From the NCBI GenBank assembly GCA_009760855.2, contig WPIO01000180.1:126001-190000 (forward strand): a stretch of 64,000 bases of DNA. Reading direction: 5' to 3'. The position numbers and the translations under genes were made by a program. Source of the DNA: Cristatella mucedo (taxonomy: Eukaryota > Bryozoa > Phylactolaemata > Cristatellidae). This document shows positions 35,511-47,880 of the stretch, piece by piece; within the stretch, counting starts at the first letter, position 1; every line of letters starts with the position of its first letter. The notes under the pieces were generated by a model. The model was given only the letters and a program-made list of their open reading frames with translations, did no database searches and was not told the origin of the DNA.

Positions 35511-36390
35511 GTATCGACAGGCCGACGGCTGGATCTCGAGAGATTTATGAAGCGCGAGTCGAAGGGGATCAATCAAAAGGTCAGCCCGAGACCTTTGCAT
35601 GGCAACAGTTGGTCGATCACTTGATAAAAAAAAATTTGCCATTCTAAAGGCGCACTCCTCCCAGATGTCCTCTTTCCCATGGGGAGACGTACAATTCGAG
35701 GACACATCACTCACGGCAGCTCGATTGCACTGCCAACCGAAATAAAAGTGTATCTCGAAACGCGGCTACAGACCTAGCAAAGTACTTGCGATTATATTGA
35801 ATTGCACACGTGATAAAAATTAGTCTGCGCAAATAAGATTGTTTCACGAGTAATAAGCAGTATTGCACAATTCCTTGAGCCTCAAAACTGAGGAATTGAA
35901 ATCACTCTCCACAGACCATCCAATCGTAAAAGGTATGGTACACTACTAAAAGAGTTCTTATTTTCCCGACAACTGCAGGTGCAGCTATGAACAAAACTCA
36001 GATCATAAGTCAATGCAAATGTTTTTTTTTAGGAACAGCATTTAGTCTCCCTTTTAGCACTAGTAAATCAAACTGTAATTAAACTCAATTTCCTTTTAAA
36101 ATATGCTCAACATTTTAAATTTGCTTCTTTTTTATAAATCGACAAAATTGTTAAAGGATAGCACGCTTAGTTTCCATATTTACGGGAAATGACAGTTATT
36201 AGAATATCCACGATTAATACTCTCGAGTAACATAAATAACAAAAAATCGGTTTACCCGGCTTCCCGTCTGAGCCAAAACGTTAGATACAAGCCCTTCAAG
36301 ACTAGGCGTTTGGTTTCGAGTGCATAGCTAATGTTGCCCACTGCAAGCGGTGGTCACCGGCTCTATGAGCCTTACTCCAAAATATAAACC
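35511..36390. other. Unassigned intergenic DNA
   Basis: No gene recognised. Overlapping frames at 35463-35714 (minus) and 35465-35647 (plus) are at the edge of the CpG-rich part and show no family features. Confidence 0.25.
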
Positions 36391-36394
36391 AGGA

Positions 36395-37762
36395 ATAAGG
36401 CTACTGAATGAACCATCACAAAGTACTTCTAGAGCGCCTCTCATCTCGCCTGGGCATCATTGGCACTACTCTGCAGTGGTTCAGGTCCTATCTCAGTGGG
36501 AGACTCCCGAGTATTTACGTGAATGGACAAAGATCATCTGAAGTACCTCTAAAATATGGAGTACCTCAGGGCTTTGTGCTAGGTCCGGTTCTTTTCACGG
36601 TTTATACTCTCCCTCTTGCTGATGTGATTGCCGAGCACAATCTAGGCTTTCACTTCTATGCGGATGACACTCAGTTGTACCTTTGCTTTGATCCCTCCCA
36701 ACCTTCGAGCACCGCAAATTCTCTCAACTCATTTGCTGCATGCATTGATGACATCCACACATGGATGGCGGCAAATTTTCTAAAACTAAACGATGATAAA
36801 ACTAACTTACTAGTAATGGGCAAATGCAGTGTGATTTAGAGATTGGAAAGGCTGACTTTCAAAATTGGCTCTGCCAGCATATCTCCAAGTGAATCAGCTC
36901 GAAATCTAGGTGTCATATTCCAAATCGACCTCTCGTTAGACGACCACATCAGCTCCACAGTCAAATCTGCCTATTTTCAGCTTCATAACATTGCTAAAAT
37001 TTGGGCTTGTTTAGATAAGGATACCACGTCCAAGTTGGTCCATGCATTCCTGACATCCCGTCTCGACTTCTGCAACTCACTGCTTACTGGCCTACCAACA
37101 TGTGCGATCAGGCGATTGCAGCTGGTGCAAAACTCTGCAGCTAGGCTTGTCTGTCGTGGGCGTCGCAGTTGCCACATTACTCCACTTCTCACAGACCTGC
37201 ACTGGCTACCAGTGAGGCAACGGACTGACTTCAAGGTTTTGTCGCTCACTTTTAGGTCCCTTCATTCTATGGCTCCAGCCTATCTTTCAGATATACTACC
37301 CGATCAGGCCAAGCATCGTACCACCAGCTTTTCGGTATCCAACTGTCTGGAAATACCTCGTACAAACCTGAAATCCTTTGGTGACCGTGCAGTTAGCTCT
37401 TATGGTCCCAAAGGCTGGAACTCCCTCCCGGCCTGCGTCAGAACATCCCATGACCTGACCACATTTAAAAGAAAATTAAAAACACACCTATTTAGGACAG
37501 CATTTAGTGGGTCCCTGTGATTCGTCTTTGATGTGCTTATGCATGCTGACACTGTGCATGCTGCCACTAACCACATTTGCATGCTGACCCTGTGCATGTC
37601 ACCTCTAACCATATTATTCATTTTGTTTGTTTTTCAACCATGATTGTACTTACTATTCAATTGCATATCACTTTGCAGCAAATGTAAAGCGCCTAGAAAG
37701 AGATTAAGTTCTCTGAGGGCGCTTTATCAAGTGCAACATTATTATTATTATTATTATTAATA
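36395..37762 (+). mobile_element. LINE family 1 copy, nearly intact reverse transcriptase
   Basis: The copy is 5'-truncated within the reverse transcriptase, just after the AAFDTIDH motif, and starts at NHHKVLLERLSSRLGI. One frame runs from 36408 to 37520, broken only by a TAG at 36837-36839 where the intact copy has CAG. It contains VPQGFVLGPVLFTVYTLPLA and FHFYADDTQLYLCF with a canonical YADD active site, then the complete C-terminal region to RTAFSGSL. The stem-loop (37686-37728) and (ATT)n tail (37737-37760) follow. It is among the youngest copies in the window. Confidence 0.92.
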
Positions 37763-38695
37763 TAACCATCCTTTCATTCTATTTCTCTGGTTTGGCTAAC
37801 TTTAAGCTTTGTATATTGTTGGCTCCACAGATGTTTTTTGAGTTTGCCTTCAGATTCTGCATGCCTCAGGCACTCGTTTTCGTTTTTATGGCGCCAGATT
37901 GATCAAACAGTGGATGAACAAGTATCTATTGGAAACATAAGTCCAGTATCCGCCCTTATATCCAGCTCTTTTGGATTTCCCCTCAAGAATTAAGCCAGCA
38001 ACCTTGACCCATATAGATGCCTCGATGCACGATATTTTTGGCCGGGAGTTAACCGTGGCATCGGAGAACTCTGGACAGTGGCATTGCCGGGGGTGGGGCC
38101 TTAAAGACACTTTTACCGAGTGTTTGTGTCATACTTTTGGTTGTGCAACTGAGGCTTCAAAGCTCTTGGAGGTGTGCCTTCTTTTATTCACATTGTAAAG
38201 GCTGAAAATCGCTACCAACAAATATCGCATCGTTTGATTTGGCGAAATTCATTAAGAAGACTGACCGCTCATGTTCCTCGAAGCCTTTTTTCCGTCCAAG
38301 CGAATGATCCTCCGATTGTCTGTGTACTTTCAAATTGCGATGCTATCCATTTTCAATTGACTTGCTTTTCTACTCCATAAACGGCGTCCCTGTAAAGAGA
38401 TATTTTTCATTTAAACAGAGTTCAATTGTTATCCTTTTTATTGTTTACATATTTCTGTGGGATAGCCGGAGGCGTCTCTCAAATTTTCAAGCCAGGGTAG
38501 GAGGCAGCTGAAGATATCTCTGTATTAATAGGCTTCAAGTTGAAGCGATCAGTTGATCACATGTAGGCAGTTCTATTGCCACCACAGTGCACCAAATTAT
38601 AAACATGCTGTCATTGCTCAAAAATCTAGATAATGGAGCCTTCCGCCATAAATTTGCGTCAAAGAAGTCTTCCCTAAACTGTCAGAGGCCCTAGC
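37763..38695. other. Unassigned intergenic DNA
   Basis: No gene recognised. Plus frames at 37971-38198 and 38174-38380 have no supporting splice sites or motifs. Confidence 0.25.
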
Positions 38696-38699
38696 CTAA

Positions 38700-38730
38700 G
38701 TCAATGCTTTTTCGGACTACAGTCGAAGTG

Positions 38731-38806
<76 letters not shown>

Positions 38807-38860
38807 GGGGGGAAGAGAGATCGAAGTCGATGCTTTTTCGAACTACAGTCGAAGTACATC

Positions 38861-38931
<71 letters not shown>

Positions 38932-39043
38932 AAGAGAGAGAGAGAGATGGCAAGAGAGAGAAGGAGAGCGAGGGAAGGAGAGAGAGGAAGAGAGAGAGAG
39001 AGAGAGGGAGAGAGAGAGGAAGTGAAAGAGGGAGAGAGAGAGA

Positions 39044-39132
<89 letters not shown>
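38700..39132. repeat. Duplicated GA microsatellite block
   Basis: A leader GATGCTTTTTCGAACTACAG occurs in front of a GA run at 38700 and again at 38827 (with small changes), so a unit of about 125 bp was duplicated. GA-rich sequence with G and A interruptions continues to 39132. The predicted Arg/Glu or Leu/Ser frames across it are artefacts. Confidence 0.92.
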
Positions 39133-39134
<2 letters not shown>

Positions 39135-40505
39135 CGACAGACAGAGAGTTAAGTACCGGATGAGCCGAGTAAAATAAAAGCTCGGCTTCGCACGGCTTTT
39201 TCTCACTATTCCGGTTTTCCTGGCCATATAAAGCCTGTATACCTCACGGAAGTAGCAGAGACTACAGCCAGAGAAGAATTGTAAAGCGACGGGCTGAAAC
39301 AAATCGTTAAAACTCCATATTCGTCGTGCTTGTCTAGATAAATACAAGATAAATATGCCAACTAACCGGAAGGCATGCGGCTAGTGCCTCTATTAGGATA
39401 TACTAGGCTTTGAATGGTATCATGAGAACGTAATAGAAGTCTCTATCAAGGGAGGAGTTGATACGTGAAACTAACATAAATTTGAATCGTAAATCACAGC
39501 AAGTAATTAATCATCTAAATCGGTCGCAAGCATTATTAGATCAATTCGAATACTAGGCAAATTTTATATATTTTGATCGACTAGCGTGTGAAAGAAATTA
39601 TAGGCTATGATAAGTGTCCATGAAAGCCATAGACATATTTTCAATTTATCATTTTGTGATCCTACAAGAAACTTGTGTGGGTAATAATGGCTGACCCAAT
39701 TCTGCAGATGCAGTTTATGTATATCTGTGGCTTTAGCAGACTTGTTGAATGGTTTGAATCGGATATTACAAACCGAAGATATGATTCTTCGAAAGCAGTG
39801 CATGCTTACAAGGGAAGGAATTGTTTCCATTCTTAATCGTAGCAATGCATAAAGCGAAGTGATCAGCTAGACAGCATAGTAACTTGAAAATTTGTAGAAG
39901 TATAGTTAGTCGGTTGATGTTTATATCAGAACAACTTTTTGATATTCAGCAGATGGCACCATACTTTGCGAGTGTTAGTCTAGTTTTATGCAAACACAGT
40001 TGTGATTGCCTGCTGTATGAGTAGGGTGGTGCTCCAGAACTTTTGCATGGCCTCGCCTCAATTTGCAATTGCGGCAGCTGCCTCCAACAATAATGATTGG
40101 TTGTTTGCATACAACCCTAAGCGAACTAAATCTCTGCACGAGAATAAGATTTTACAAACCCTTTAGGTCAGAAAGTATATAGCGTGCCAAGCCTGCTTGA
40201 CTAAATTTACTAGAAACAGTAAGTTGTATGCCGCTGAGCTTTTGCAAGCGCATCCCTTAATCACAGCATGAATTAAACAGCTTCCCGTCAAACACTCTGG
40301 TTTCAGCTGCATAATTGAAGCAGCGTAATTTTAGTTAAAGTTTCTTTAGATTCTCCAGTCTCTTCGCTGCAGTCGGCTGCGATAATACCGTGAATGTGCT
40401 GTGAAAGTGCGTGCACAGCCTAAATATATTTTGTTCTTATGGATAGCCTATGGCTCATGCAAGTTTGCTTATCCTCAACCGTGTCGAAATCAGTTGCATC
40501 AAGAA
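39133..40505. other. Unassigned intergenic DNA
   Basis: Nothing recognised. A minus frame at 39564-39845 has no family features. Confidence 0.25.
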
Positions 40506-40509
40506 AGTT

Positions 40510-41845
40510 GCCCTACTTCTTCATCAAAAGCGTGATGGTCATGAAGTTCTTCTTGAACGATTGAGAACAACGATCGGTCTGGCAGGCGAAGCACTAGCGT
40601 GGTTAAAATCATACTTGTCTGATCGTGTTCAATCCGTGTCGTGTGGGGGTCAGGTCTCAGACACGAGAAGGGTCAACTGTAGACTCCCTCAAGGATCTGT
40701 ACTCGGTCCCTTGCTATTCTCCATTTATACACAACCTCCTGGAAAAGTGAATAAGGCACATGGAATAGGATATCACTTCTATGCTGACGAGACTCAGTTG
40801 TATTTGTCATTCAAACCGTCGGAATCTGCTGCAGCAACTGTGAGACTGAATGCTTGCCTTGCCGATATTCGATCCTGGATGTCGTAAAACTTCCTTAAAT
40901 TAAATGATGATACAACCAAAATGCCGCTCATAGGACCCCCTATGCGTGTGGCTTGATTAAAGGCTTTGCTGTTCTAATAGGTGGTGCTATTGTGCGACCT
41001 TCACCACAAGCTCAAAATTTAGGTTTTGTGTTCGACAGCAGCCTTAATTTCAAAAGCTCATTCAGAAGACTGCCTCTACAGCTAGCCATCGCATCCGATC
41101 CCTATCCAAGATTACAAGCTGTCTCCCACAGTGGCTTGTAAAAAATGCAACTAGCTCTTTAGTTCTGTCTCGGCTTGATTATTGTAATTCCCTTTTGGCA
41201 GGGCTGCCAAAGAAAGCTATTATGCCACTGCACCCAACTATGAATATGGCTGCAAGTCTAGTCTTCAAGTCCCAGCGGTTTTAGCACGTGTCTCCTTTGC
41301 TGAAAGAGCTGGAATGGTTGCCGGTTGAACAAAGGATACAAAGCAAAGTTCTTACGCTGACTCACAAGGCCCGCCACGGCTTGGCTCCTTCGTACCTAGC
41401 TGAACTGCTGCATTAGTTTTAGCCTGCTCGTGCCCTAAGGTCCTGTGTGGACAATAAATTAGCTGTCTTATTCCACCGCTTAAAGACAGTTGGCGACAGA
41501 AGCTTTAGCTCTGCAGGTCCCAGACTGTGGAACTCGCTTCCACAATTCTTTGGCAACGACATCTTCTCTCCAACTGCCGACTATGGCACATCTTTTTCAG
41601 CGGTCCTGAACTGCTACTTCTATGCTACTCACTACCTCAACTGCTCTCCTGACTATGTTATGCGTCCCACTTTTTCTTTGTTGGGTGAGACGATGTCCGT
41701 TGGGTACCGAATGCGTACCGAACGCCGCTTAGGCTGTGAGTGTGCTATACAAAACTCTCATGCTTAACACCCACGTGGTCTTTATAACTTTGTGGAGTTA
41801 CAGACGGAGATACATTACATTACATTACGTTACATTACATGGTAT
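40510..41845 (+). mobile_element. LINE family 2 copy with reverse transcriptase, longest in the window
   Basis: It begins at HEVLLERLRTTIGLAGEALA (in the frame 40450-40887) and includes LPQGSVLGPLLFSIYTQPPG and YHFYADETQLYLSF. The active site is YADE instead of YADD, so the second catalytic aspartate is replaced. A stop follows SWMS, and further breaks separate the later frames (40953-41141, 41447-41767). The C-terminal block is GDRSFSSAGPRLWNSLPQFF. It ends GTTACAGACGGAGATACATT with (ACATT)n to about 41842. Both the active site and the frame are damaged. Confidence 0.88.
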
Positions 41846-42000
41846 ATTAAGGTAGAACGAGACTTGCTCCACAGATAGGCTTAGGGCAGCTGTAGATTCG
41901 AGAATGAATTCCATGTATATATAGTGAAAATTCACGGCAAGCAGAATGATGTTCACTCCGGGATCCAGGGTCGGGTGACATTCTCAAATGAAATTATCTT
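41846..42000 (-). other. Possible 3' UTR of STRA6-like gene B
   Basis: The 155 bases between the gene B stop codon and the tail of the family 2 LINE have no AATAAA on the minus strand. The poly(A) site is therefore either non-canonical here or lies within or beyond the LINE. Confidence 0.3.
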
Positions 42001-42323
42001 TTAGCAGGCAGACCCAGGCAAGGGAACGGAAGGATAAGTGGGCGGCTTGTCGGCCAGCTCTTGCCACTTCTGTGAAGATTTCATCTCCATTGCAGGAATA
42101 GTTGCACATCCGATCACGTTCGAAAAAGCAACCGAAGTCTTTGCGCCCTCTTTTTTAGCACGTATGGCTACTTCAATGTGATGGCCGGCAGCGTGCTTAG
42201 TGGCTGTCGACGAGCCACCGTTCTTTCGATGGTGAATTACACTCGGGTTATTGAGCAGAGTGTACGCAACGTGCCAGTTGCTGCGTGCCTTTCGTGACTT
42301 CTTGCTCAAAGCCGTCTCTTGAC
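42001..42323 (-). CDS. STRA6-like gene B, last exon (cytoplasmic tail)
   Basis: Acceptor GGTGGCTATTGTAG before 42323; two bases, 106 codons and stop TAA. The peptide begins QETALSKKSRKARSNWHVAY and continues TLLNNPSV, the conserved C-terminal STRA6 motif (vertebrate RW-x-LAYTLLHNP). In human STRA6 the tyrosine of YTLL is the reported phosphotyrosine for JAK2/STAT5 signalling, and it is present here. The tail continues for about 75 residues, basic then neutral, and contains KPPTYPSVPLPGSAC at the end, with a PPTY (PPxY) motif that could bind WW-domain proteins. The leading phase joins the exon at 44331 and gives a serine at the junction. Confidence 0.85.
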
Positions 42324-44330
42324 CTACAATAGCCACCAATCACAGAAAGCACGACGTAAGTATTTTCCATCTTGAAAACATGAAAAGATGCAACAATAAT
42401 GTTGCCCAATTATGGTTGGGTAAACATTGCACAGGCGACCTGCTAGATCGTTGTAGATTATTGCAAGAAGCCATATGCACGATCCTTGGTGCTACTTACA
42501 GACAGCCTCTTAAGGCAGCATACAAGTTTAGTTTATGAGAACCAGGCTGATCCCAGTCATTCAGAAACTCACCAAAAGGTTCACCATGCTAATTTAACTC
42601 ACCAGAGCAGTGGCAATTATTACATTGCTATTAACTACTATTAATTAAATTATTATTAATTATAATTGCCATTTACCCATTCTTTTCCACGCGCAATTCC
42701 CCCGCACAGTAGCCGCACTTCCAAAACCAGCTCGACTACTTCGGCTAGAATTATCGCGTACTATAATGGCAGTACAATTTTTATAATTCTATCGCATTCG
42801 CCTGATACATGAAACAAGAGCTATACTATTCTGGTATACAATGATCTGTTGAATTTTTACTGAAGGTTTCCTTACCATTTCTCCTTTAAGTTAGATTGAG
42901 CGGAAATAACTTGCAACCAGCTCTATTGAGAGATTAACTTCACCATAATTAGGTCTGTGAATAAAACCCACGCCTGCTCCATATTATTTCGCAATGCAAA
43001 ACCGTCTTACCATATTTGTGAGTGTACTCACAGTCGAGCGGACGAAGTCGCATTTAAATTTTATTTTCTCACGTTCTAGGGCTACAGATTTGCAGCTTAG
43101 ACGAGTAATTTGCTGTGTCCATTTCCATTACATCATAGACAGTGTCCAACTTTGCTGTGCAGAAGTTTTGACGAGTATTACATGGTAGATTTAAAAACAA
43201 TCTCTTGCCGTTTTGACATTTACTTGATAATATTCCGTATGAAGAATTTTAAATTAAAATTTAATTTTTAGGTTTTGTTTGTTTTGGTTCAATAGACCAA
43301 AAACACACACTAGCCGCGTATATCAAAAGGCTGTTATAAAGGCAGTAGAACCACTTTACAGGGGACTGGTGAAAGCGGAATAATTCCTCGGATTATGTAC
43401 TTACAATAACAATGATCAAATTTAGGTGATATTGAAGAGCTGATGGACAATGAGAAGGGTGTTATTCATTTAAGAATACATTTTATTTTCTAAAACTGAC
43501 ATAAAAAATGTTTAAGCCCGCAATTTAAAGTAATTTTGCATACGCGAGTCCGAAAAAGAGAGGCGCCACTAATCACGGTCACTATGAGTAAAATATTCAT
43601 CGTGAAACCACACTTAAGTAAACCTAGTGAGGCATAGTCCGACAACAGCCAGTCCATGCGCAATTCATGCTTTTATAATTAATGAAGTTTTACCTGTAAA
43701 TAATAACTTAATGACTGTGTTTTTCAAGATGGTTATTTCGAAGATGCAACAAAAAGAAGCAGTCTTGCTCAGTGAGCAGAGAGCAGTTGTGTACCAATCA
43801 AATTGGAGTCCGCTTAAGCTTGTGATAAGAATTATACGACTTTTCAGGGACATATCAACTTAGTCCTCGCGCCTTTACAGAACTAGTGAAGGAGAAAAAA
43901 TATATAAAGTAAATTAATCAAGTCATTATGACTGCGTAGTGTCACTGCGGCTGACCCTTCCTTCGTGGAGATATACCTCAAAGCTGAGACCATATTAATA
44001 CAAGCAGATATGGTCTCTGGTTCCAGCAAAGAATCTAGCGTAATTTGAGCAGATAATCGCACAAGTTTAGCGTAAAGAGAATTCAGACACAACTCCAGGG
44101 TTAGGCTTACGCAGGTAGATAGCTACGTAAAACCGTAAATATAAACGCTCTCTTGAGAGCCTAAAGTGTCGAATTGCAGATCGCACGCCGGTAAAAAGGT
44201 TAGGGTACAGTACTTTGCGGGAAACAAATTCAAACAATTCATTTCCACCGGAAACCATCTGCGGATCGCATTTCGTATTTTAAAAATTAGCCTACCTCAC
44301 ACATGATAGTTTCTTTAAACCAGGACTTAC
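42324..44330 (-). other. Intron of gene B
   Basis: AT-rich sequence without recognised repeats. The short frames at 42994-43188 and 43627-43863 have no support. Confidence 0.6.
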
Positions 44331-44444
44331 TTTTGCATGTCTGTCTTTTAATAGCTCCCTCAGAGAGCAATTTCATGAACACTCTCGCGACAGGATGATC
44401 ATGGGTGGTAACAACCGTCAGTACACTGAGGTAGCACATAAACC
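44331..44444 (-). CDS. STRA6-like gene B, internal exon
   Basis: Acceptor CTATTTTACAG before 44444 and donor GTAAGT after 44331; two bases, 37 codons, one base. The peptide FMCYLSVLTVVTTHDHPVAR then VFMKLLSEGAIKR matches the STRA6 region with a conserved HP-A-x-x-x-F-x-x-LL pattern (vertebrate QSHPAMTAFCSLLL) that leads from the last membrane helix to the cytoplasmic tail. The phases agree with both neighbouring exons. Confidence 0.85.
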
Positions 44445-44647
44445 CTGTAAAATAGTAGGTAATAGGTAAAGTGGGATCTTTTAAATCAAAGGTTAAAAAT
44501 GGAGAGCAAATATTAAGCAAATAAATGCATTTCGGCATTCATAAAAGATTGGAGCAGCACTCTTCAAAGCGGTAGTGGTAACCTTTAAACATCATCACCT
44601 ATACAGTAGCAGATGAGCCTTAATATCTATCACCTCGACTTGCATAA

Positions 44648-44925
44648 TAATAATAATAATAATAGTAATGATAATAAACATCATAAAGCGCCCACAGAGA
44701 ACTCAATCGAGGTGCTTTAGATTTGCTAAAAAGCAAACAAGGTCGAAAAAGGAGTGGTATCATGCTTGAAAAACAACAAGAATAACGGTTAGAGGTGACA
44801 TGCACAGGTCAGCATGCACGTGTGGTTAGTGGCAGCTTGCAATAGTGTCAGCACGCATAAGCACACAAAGAACGAATCACAGGAACCTTATAAATTCTGT
44901 CATTAATAGATGCGTTGTATTATTT
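44648..44925 (-). mobile_element. LINE family 1 3' terminal fragment in a gene B intron
   Basis: (AAT)n tail at 44646-44664, then CATAAAGCGCCCACAGAGAA and GAGGTGCTTTAGATTTGCTA (stem-loop), then the 3' UTR on the minus strand to about 44920. No coding region remains. Confidence 0.8.
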
Positions 44926-45700
44926 AATAAAAGGTAGCTCACTGCAGGATAATGAACCATTACCTGGATCTTTAAGAATGAGTAACTTACTATCGGAAAA
45001 GAATTTAGAAAGGCTTTAATAATAAATATCACGTTTTGCACTGAGGCGTCTAAGTATTTCTCAGGACTGCACATGCTGCACTCGTGGGATTGATAGTGGA
45101 AAGTGTGAAGAACCCCCGAGGCTGGCTTGAAGCATATGCCGGCAAGCTACACCTTCACAGTAAGCTTCATGGGCTGCTCCCTATCTCACCAAGAGTATTA
45201 AAGTGCTCAAACCGGCTCAATCATATTATCGAATCGTCTCTCTCTAAATTATGCATCAATACCGAAGATATTCTAAATAGATTGGCAAAGTTGAATTCAA
45301 ATGTCATAAAAAATGAGAAAGTAAATGGATAGAAAAATTGCAAATATATAATAAAAGCTGATATTATAGATACATATAGTCAAGTCCAATTGGGTAACCA
45401 TAGCTAGAAAAATAGCTGCAACTGAGATTTTTTTGTCTGCTTTCTCATCCCAAAATAAGCTGATAAAAATTGAGAGCGACATTCTTAAACTGAACGGTAA
45501 TAAAAAATAATTTTAGGTAGGCATAGTATCATTCGCATATTAGTGAAACTATTTAAGTGAGCTCCACCAGCGAGTCTCATGTTGCATGTATTATCTGCAC
45601 ACAATCTTTATGTTCTGTCACACAATTACCTTTTGTGAGACCATCCAGCAAGTTTAAAATTTAATTCTTTTACTTTCACTTCATAAAATCAAACAAATCT
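44926..45700. other. Gene B intron sequence, unassigned
   Basis: No family features. A plus frame at 45084-45332 (LEAYAGKLHLHSKLHGLLPI) is open but unsupported. Confidence 0.3.
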
Positions 45701-45702
45701 GG

Positions 45703-45905
45703 TATGATTAGACAGGAATATTACATCCAAATTGGTCCTTGCATTTTCAAAATCCCATGTGTACTTCTATAGCTCACTAGCTATCGGTTTTTGGGCGTTA
45801 TCAATAAGGCTAGCACGGTTAGAGTAGAAATCTGCAGCTAAGCATATCCGGCCTGAACATCAAAGTCGTCATATTGCATCACTTCTTACCGACTGTCGGC
45901 TCTGG
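45703..45905 (+). mobile_element. LINE family 1 relic, short
   Basis: ATTACATCCAAATTGGTCCT, then AATCTGCAGCTAAGCATATC and CATCACTTCTTACCGACTG follow the order of the KLVHAF, NSAARL and HITPLLADLHW coding segments, with about one in four bases changed. Confidence 0.6.
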
Positions 45906-47196
45906 CCCTTGGGAAGCTGGGTATCACGATCAAATGTCATGTAATTTATCTTCGTTTTTAACCTCGCGAAGCAGCAAAGACATCGTGCGTGTTACTCAAG
46001 TGAGCTTTCAATGGTGCACTCGAAGCCTATGCAACATACAGAAGGGCGTGGTAAAACTCAGACCTAATATCACGAAACTGAGGTAAAGTGAGAAGCAAAT
46101 CTGAGACAGCTGACAGTCGAGAAAATGAGTAGCATGGAAGTAGCAGCTAATGACGACTGTAAAAGATGTGTCGCAGTCAGCAGCATGATTATAGATGCCG
46201 TGAAGTTAGAATTGGGGAAGTGAGCTATGCAGTCCTGGATTGCTAAGCAAAAACTTATATCGCCAGTTTAATTTAAGAATAAGAATAGAAAAGAAGATGC
46301 ATTGTCAAGAGAAGAACTACGGGTTTGAGTGGGCAGAAACTGGTGCTGCAATTTAGGAACGAATGAAAGAGAAGGGTCTTGCGATACAGCACGCCATAAA
46401 TGGATTGATGGTAGGTGCATTGCTGCTTAGATGTAAATATGACGTCAGCAGTGGTCTCTGCCAATCTCTACTGCAGTCAGCAACAGTTTACAGATATTCG
46501 CCAGAGTGATGATACAGCTAATTTCAACAATGACCTTATTTGGTACCAAGGTTAAGGTGGTCACCTTAAACTACGGGATGGAGGTCTAGTTTCTTGGCTC
46601 GGACGACCGAGGTTGTGGTCTCGAACCCTCATGCATATGGGATGAGCCTGGATAGAAATTCTATTCTCTCTGGGCACTAAACAATATTTGTATTAACATG
46701 GCAATGCTATCCCTTGGCCACTGTCATCCTATCACTAGGGCTAACTACTATGCGAGTTTCATCACCAGGTTAATGGAGGTGCCAGAATTGTCCCAACGCA
46801 TTGGACAAGGCCACAATAACTAAATGTGTACAATACTGAGTTTTCTGAATCGAGCTTAAAGCCTAACCGGCCTTCTGAGTGCATATGGTCACCAACTGAC
46901 TCTATATCTGATCTCCACTGACTCTATGTCGAAGAACAAGCAATGTATGTCATGCATAGCTCAGGTGGGACGATATTTAAGGAAAAATGTAGCATGAAGG
47001 TAGCAGATTACAAAATATCCTAGTGTAGTCACGTGGAGCTCATGTTAGCACTACTTACGCGTGACTGGGATTTTTTGTAATAGTACACACCCAATCATAA
47101 TCGGCCATTAGCATAGACAAGTGCATTGCGAGCTCGTGGCTTATCTCAATACAGGAAATGATCAGAAGTATGCACTAGGTAGAATCAAGCTGTGAC
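45906..47196. other. Gene B intron sequence, possible SINE relic
   Basis: Mostly unassigned. At 46570-46690 the string GACCGAGGTTGTGGTCTCGA with ACCCTCATGC resembles a tRNA-type B-box region, but no family body follows, so I do not call a SINE. Confidence 0.25.
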
Positions 47197-47384
47197 CGAA
47201 TTCGCACTGGAAGTACGCACCGGCATCCATTGACTCGTAGTGCGGCATCATGACGCAGTGATCGATTCTCGGAATTAAGAAAATCCCAAACACCATGCCT
47301 TTAAGAACGCGCATTATGACCGTCACGACTCCGAGCAATATGTTGAAAAAGAAGTAAAACAAGCTGACATTGTGGAATGCATGC
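47197..47384 (-). CDS. STRA6-like gene B, internal exon (last membrane helices)
   Basis: One base, 62 codons, one base between acceptor GTGAATTTTAG and donor GTCACA. The donor is weak, but the phase and the resulting glycine at the junction fit the next exon. The peptide runs HAFHNVSLFYFFFNILLGVV, TVIMRVLKGMVFGIFLIPRI, then a loop ending ESMDAGAYFQCEF. Vertebrate STRA6 has the same order: aromatic/hydrophobic helix, NVLVGAMVATWRVL-like helix, then an acidic loop with D-x-G-Y. Joined to the exon at 52067 it restores the conserved NRR triplet as NR-R. Confidence 0.82.
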
Positions 47385-47880
47385 CTAAAATTCACGTATA
47401 GCATTAAAGGTCTGTAGAAACATCATTTGTATACTTTCTTTCACGGATTAGCTTGTGGTGACTGTGCACATGGCACGGCATTGGTAGCTTAGTTGTAATA
47501 AATAACAACAGGGGCCAGCCTATCTATTGAAAATTTGCAGAGATTAATGAAAGGCATCCCAACTTCGAGTGACAGGGTAGGTGAAACACTCGTTTGAGGT
47601 TCAAATGTTCTGTTAATAGGCCTCCAGTTTAATTATATGTCATAAAAAACGTATTCATCATCGGCAAGGGTATAATTAGAAAAATTAGCAGGCTAGTTAC
47701 AATATCAATTACTCGCTCAAAACGTGCAATATTCTCTGACTGTTTATTGGCAATATAAACATGGTAAAGTTTGCCAATAGGTATCCTAAGAAAGTAGTTA
47801 TTAATGTCAAATTAACTGAAAAGACATGGGACTTCTGGATAATTTAAACGGAATTTTATTAAAAGACCAACTGAAAAGAA
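47385..47880. other. Gene B intron sequence, unassigned
   Basis: No repeat or gene recognised before the LINE that starts near 47890. Confidence 0.3.

Noticed and set aside
38704-39347. Open frames of 115 and 162 codons rich in Arg/Glu or Leu/Ser.
   Set aside because: They are translations of the GA microsatellite and have no gene-like features.
46570-46690. tRNA-like B-box region.
   Set aside because: No A box at proper spacing and no SINE body or second copy in the window.
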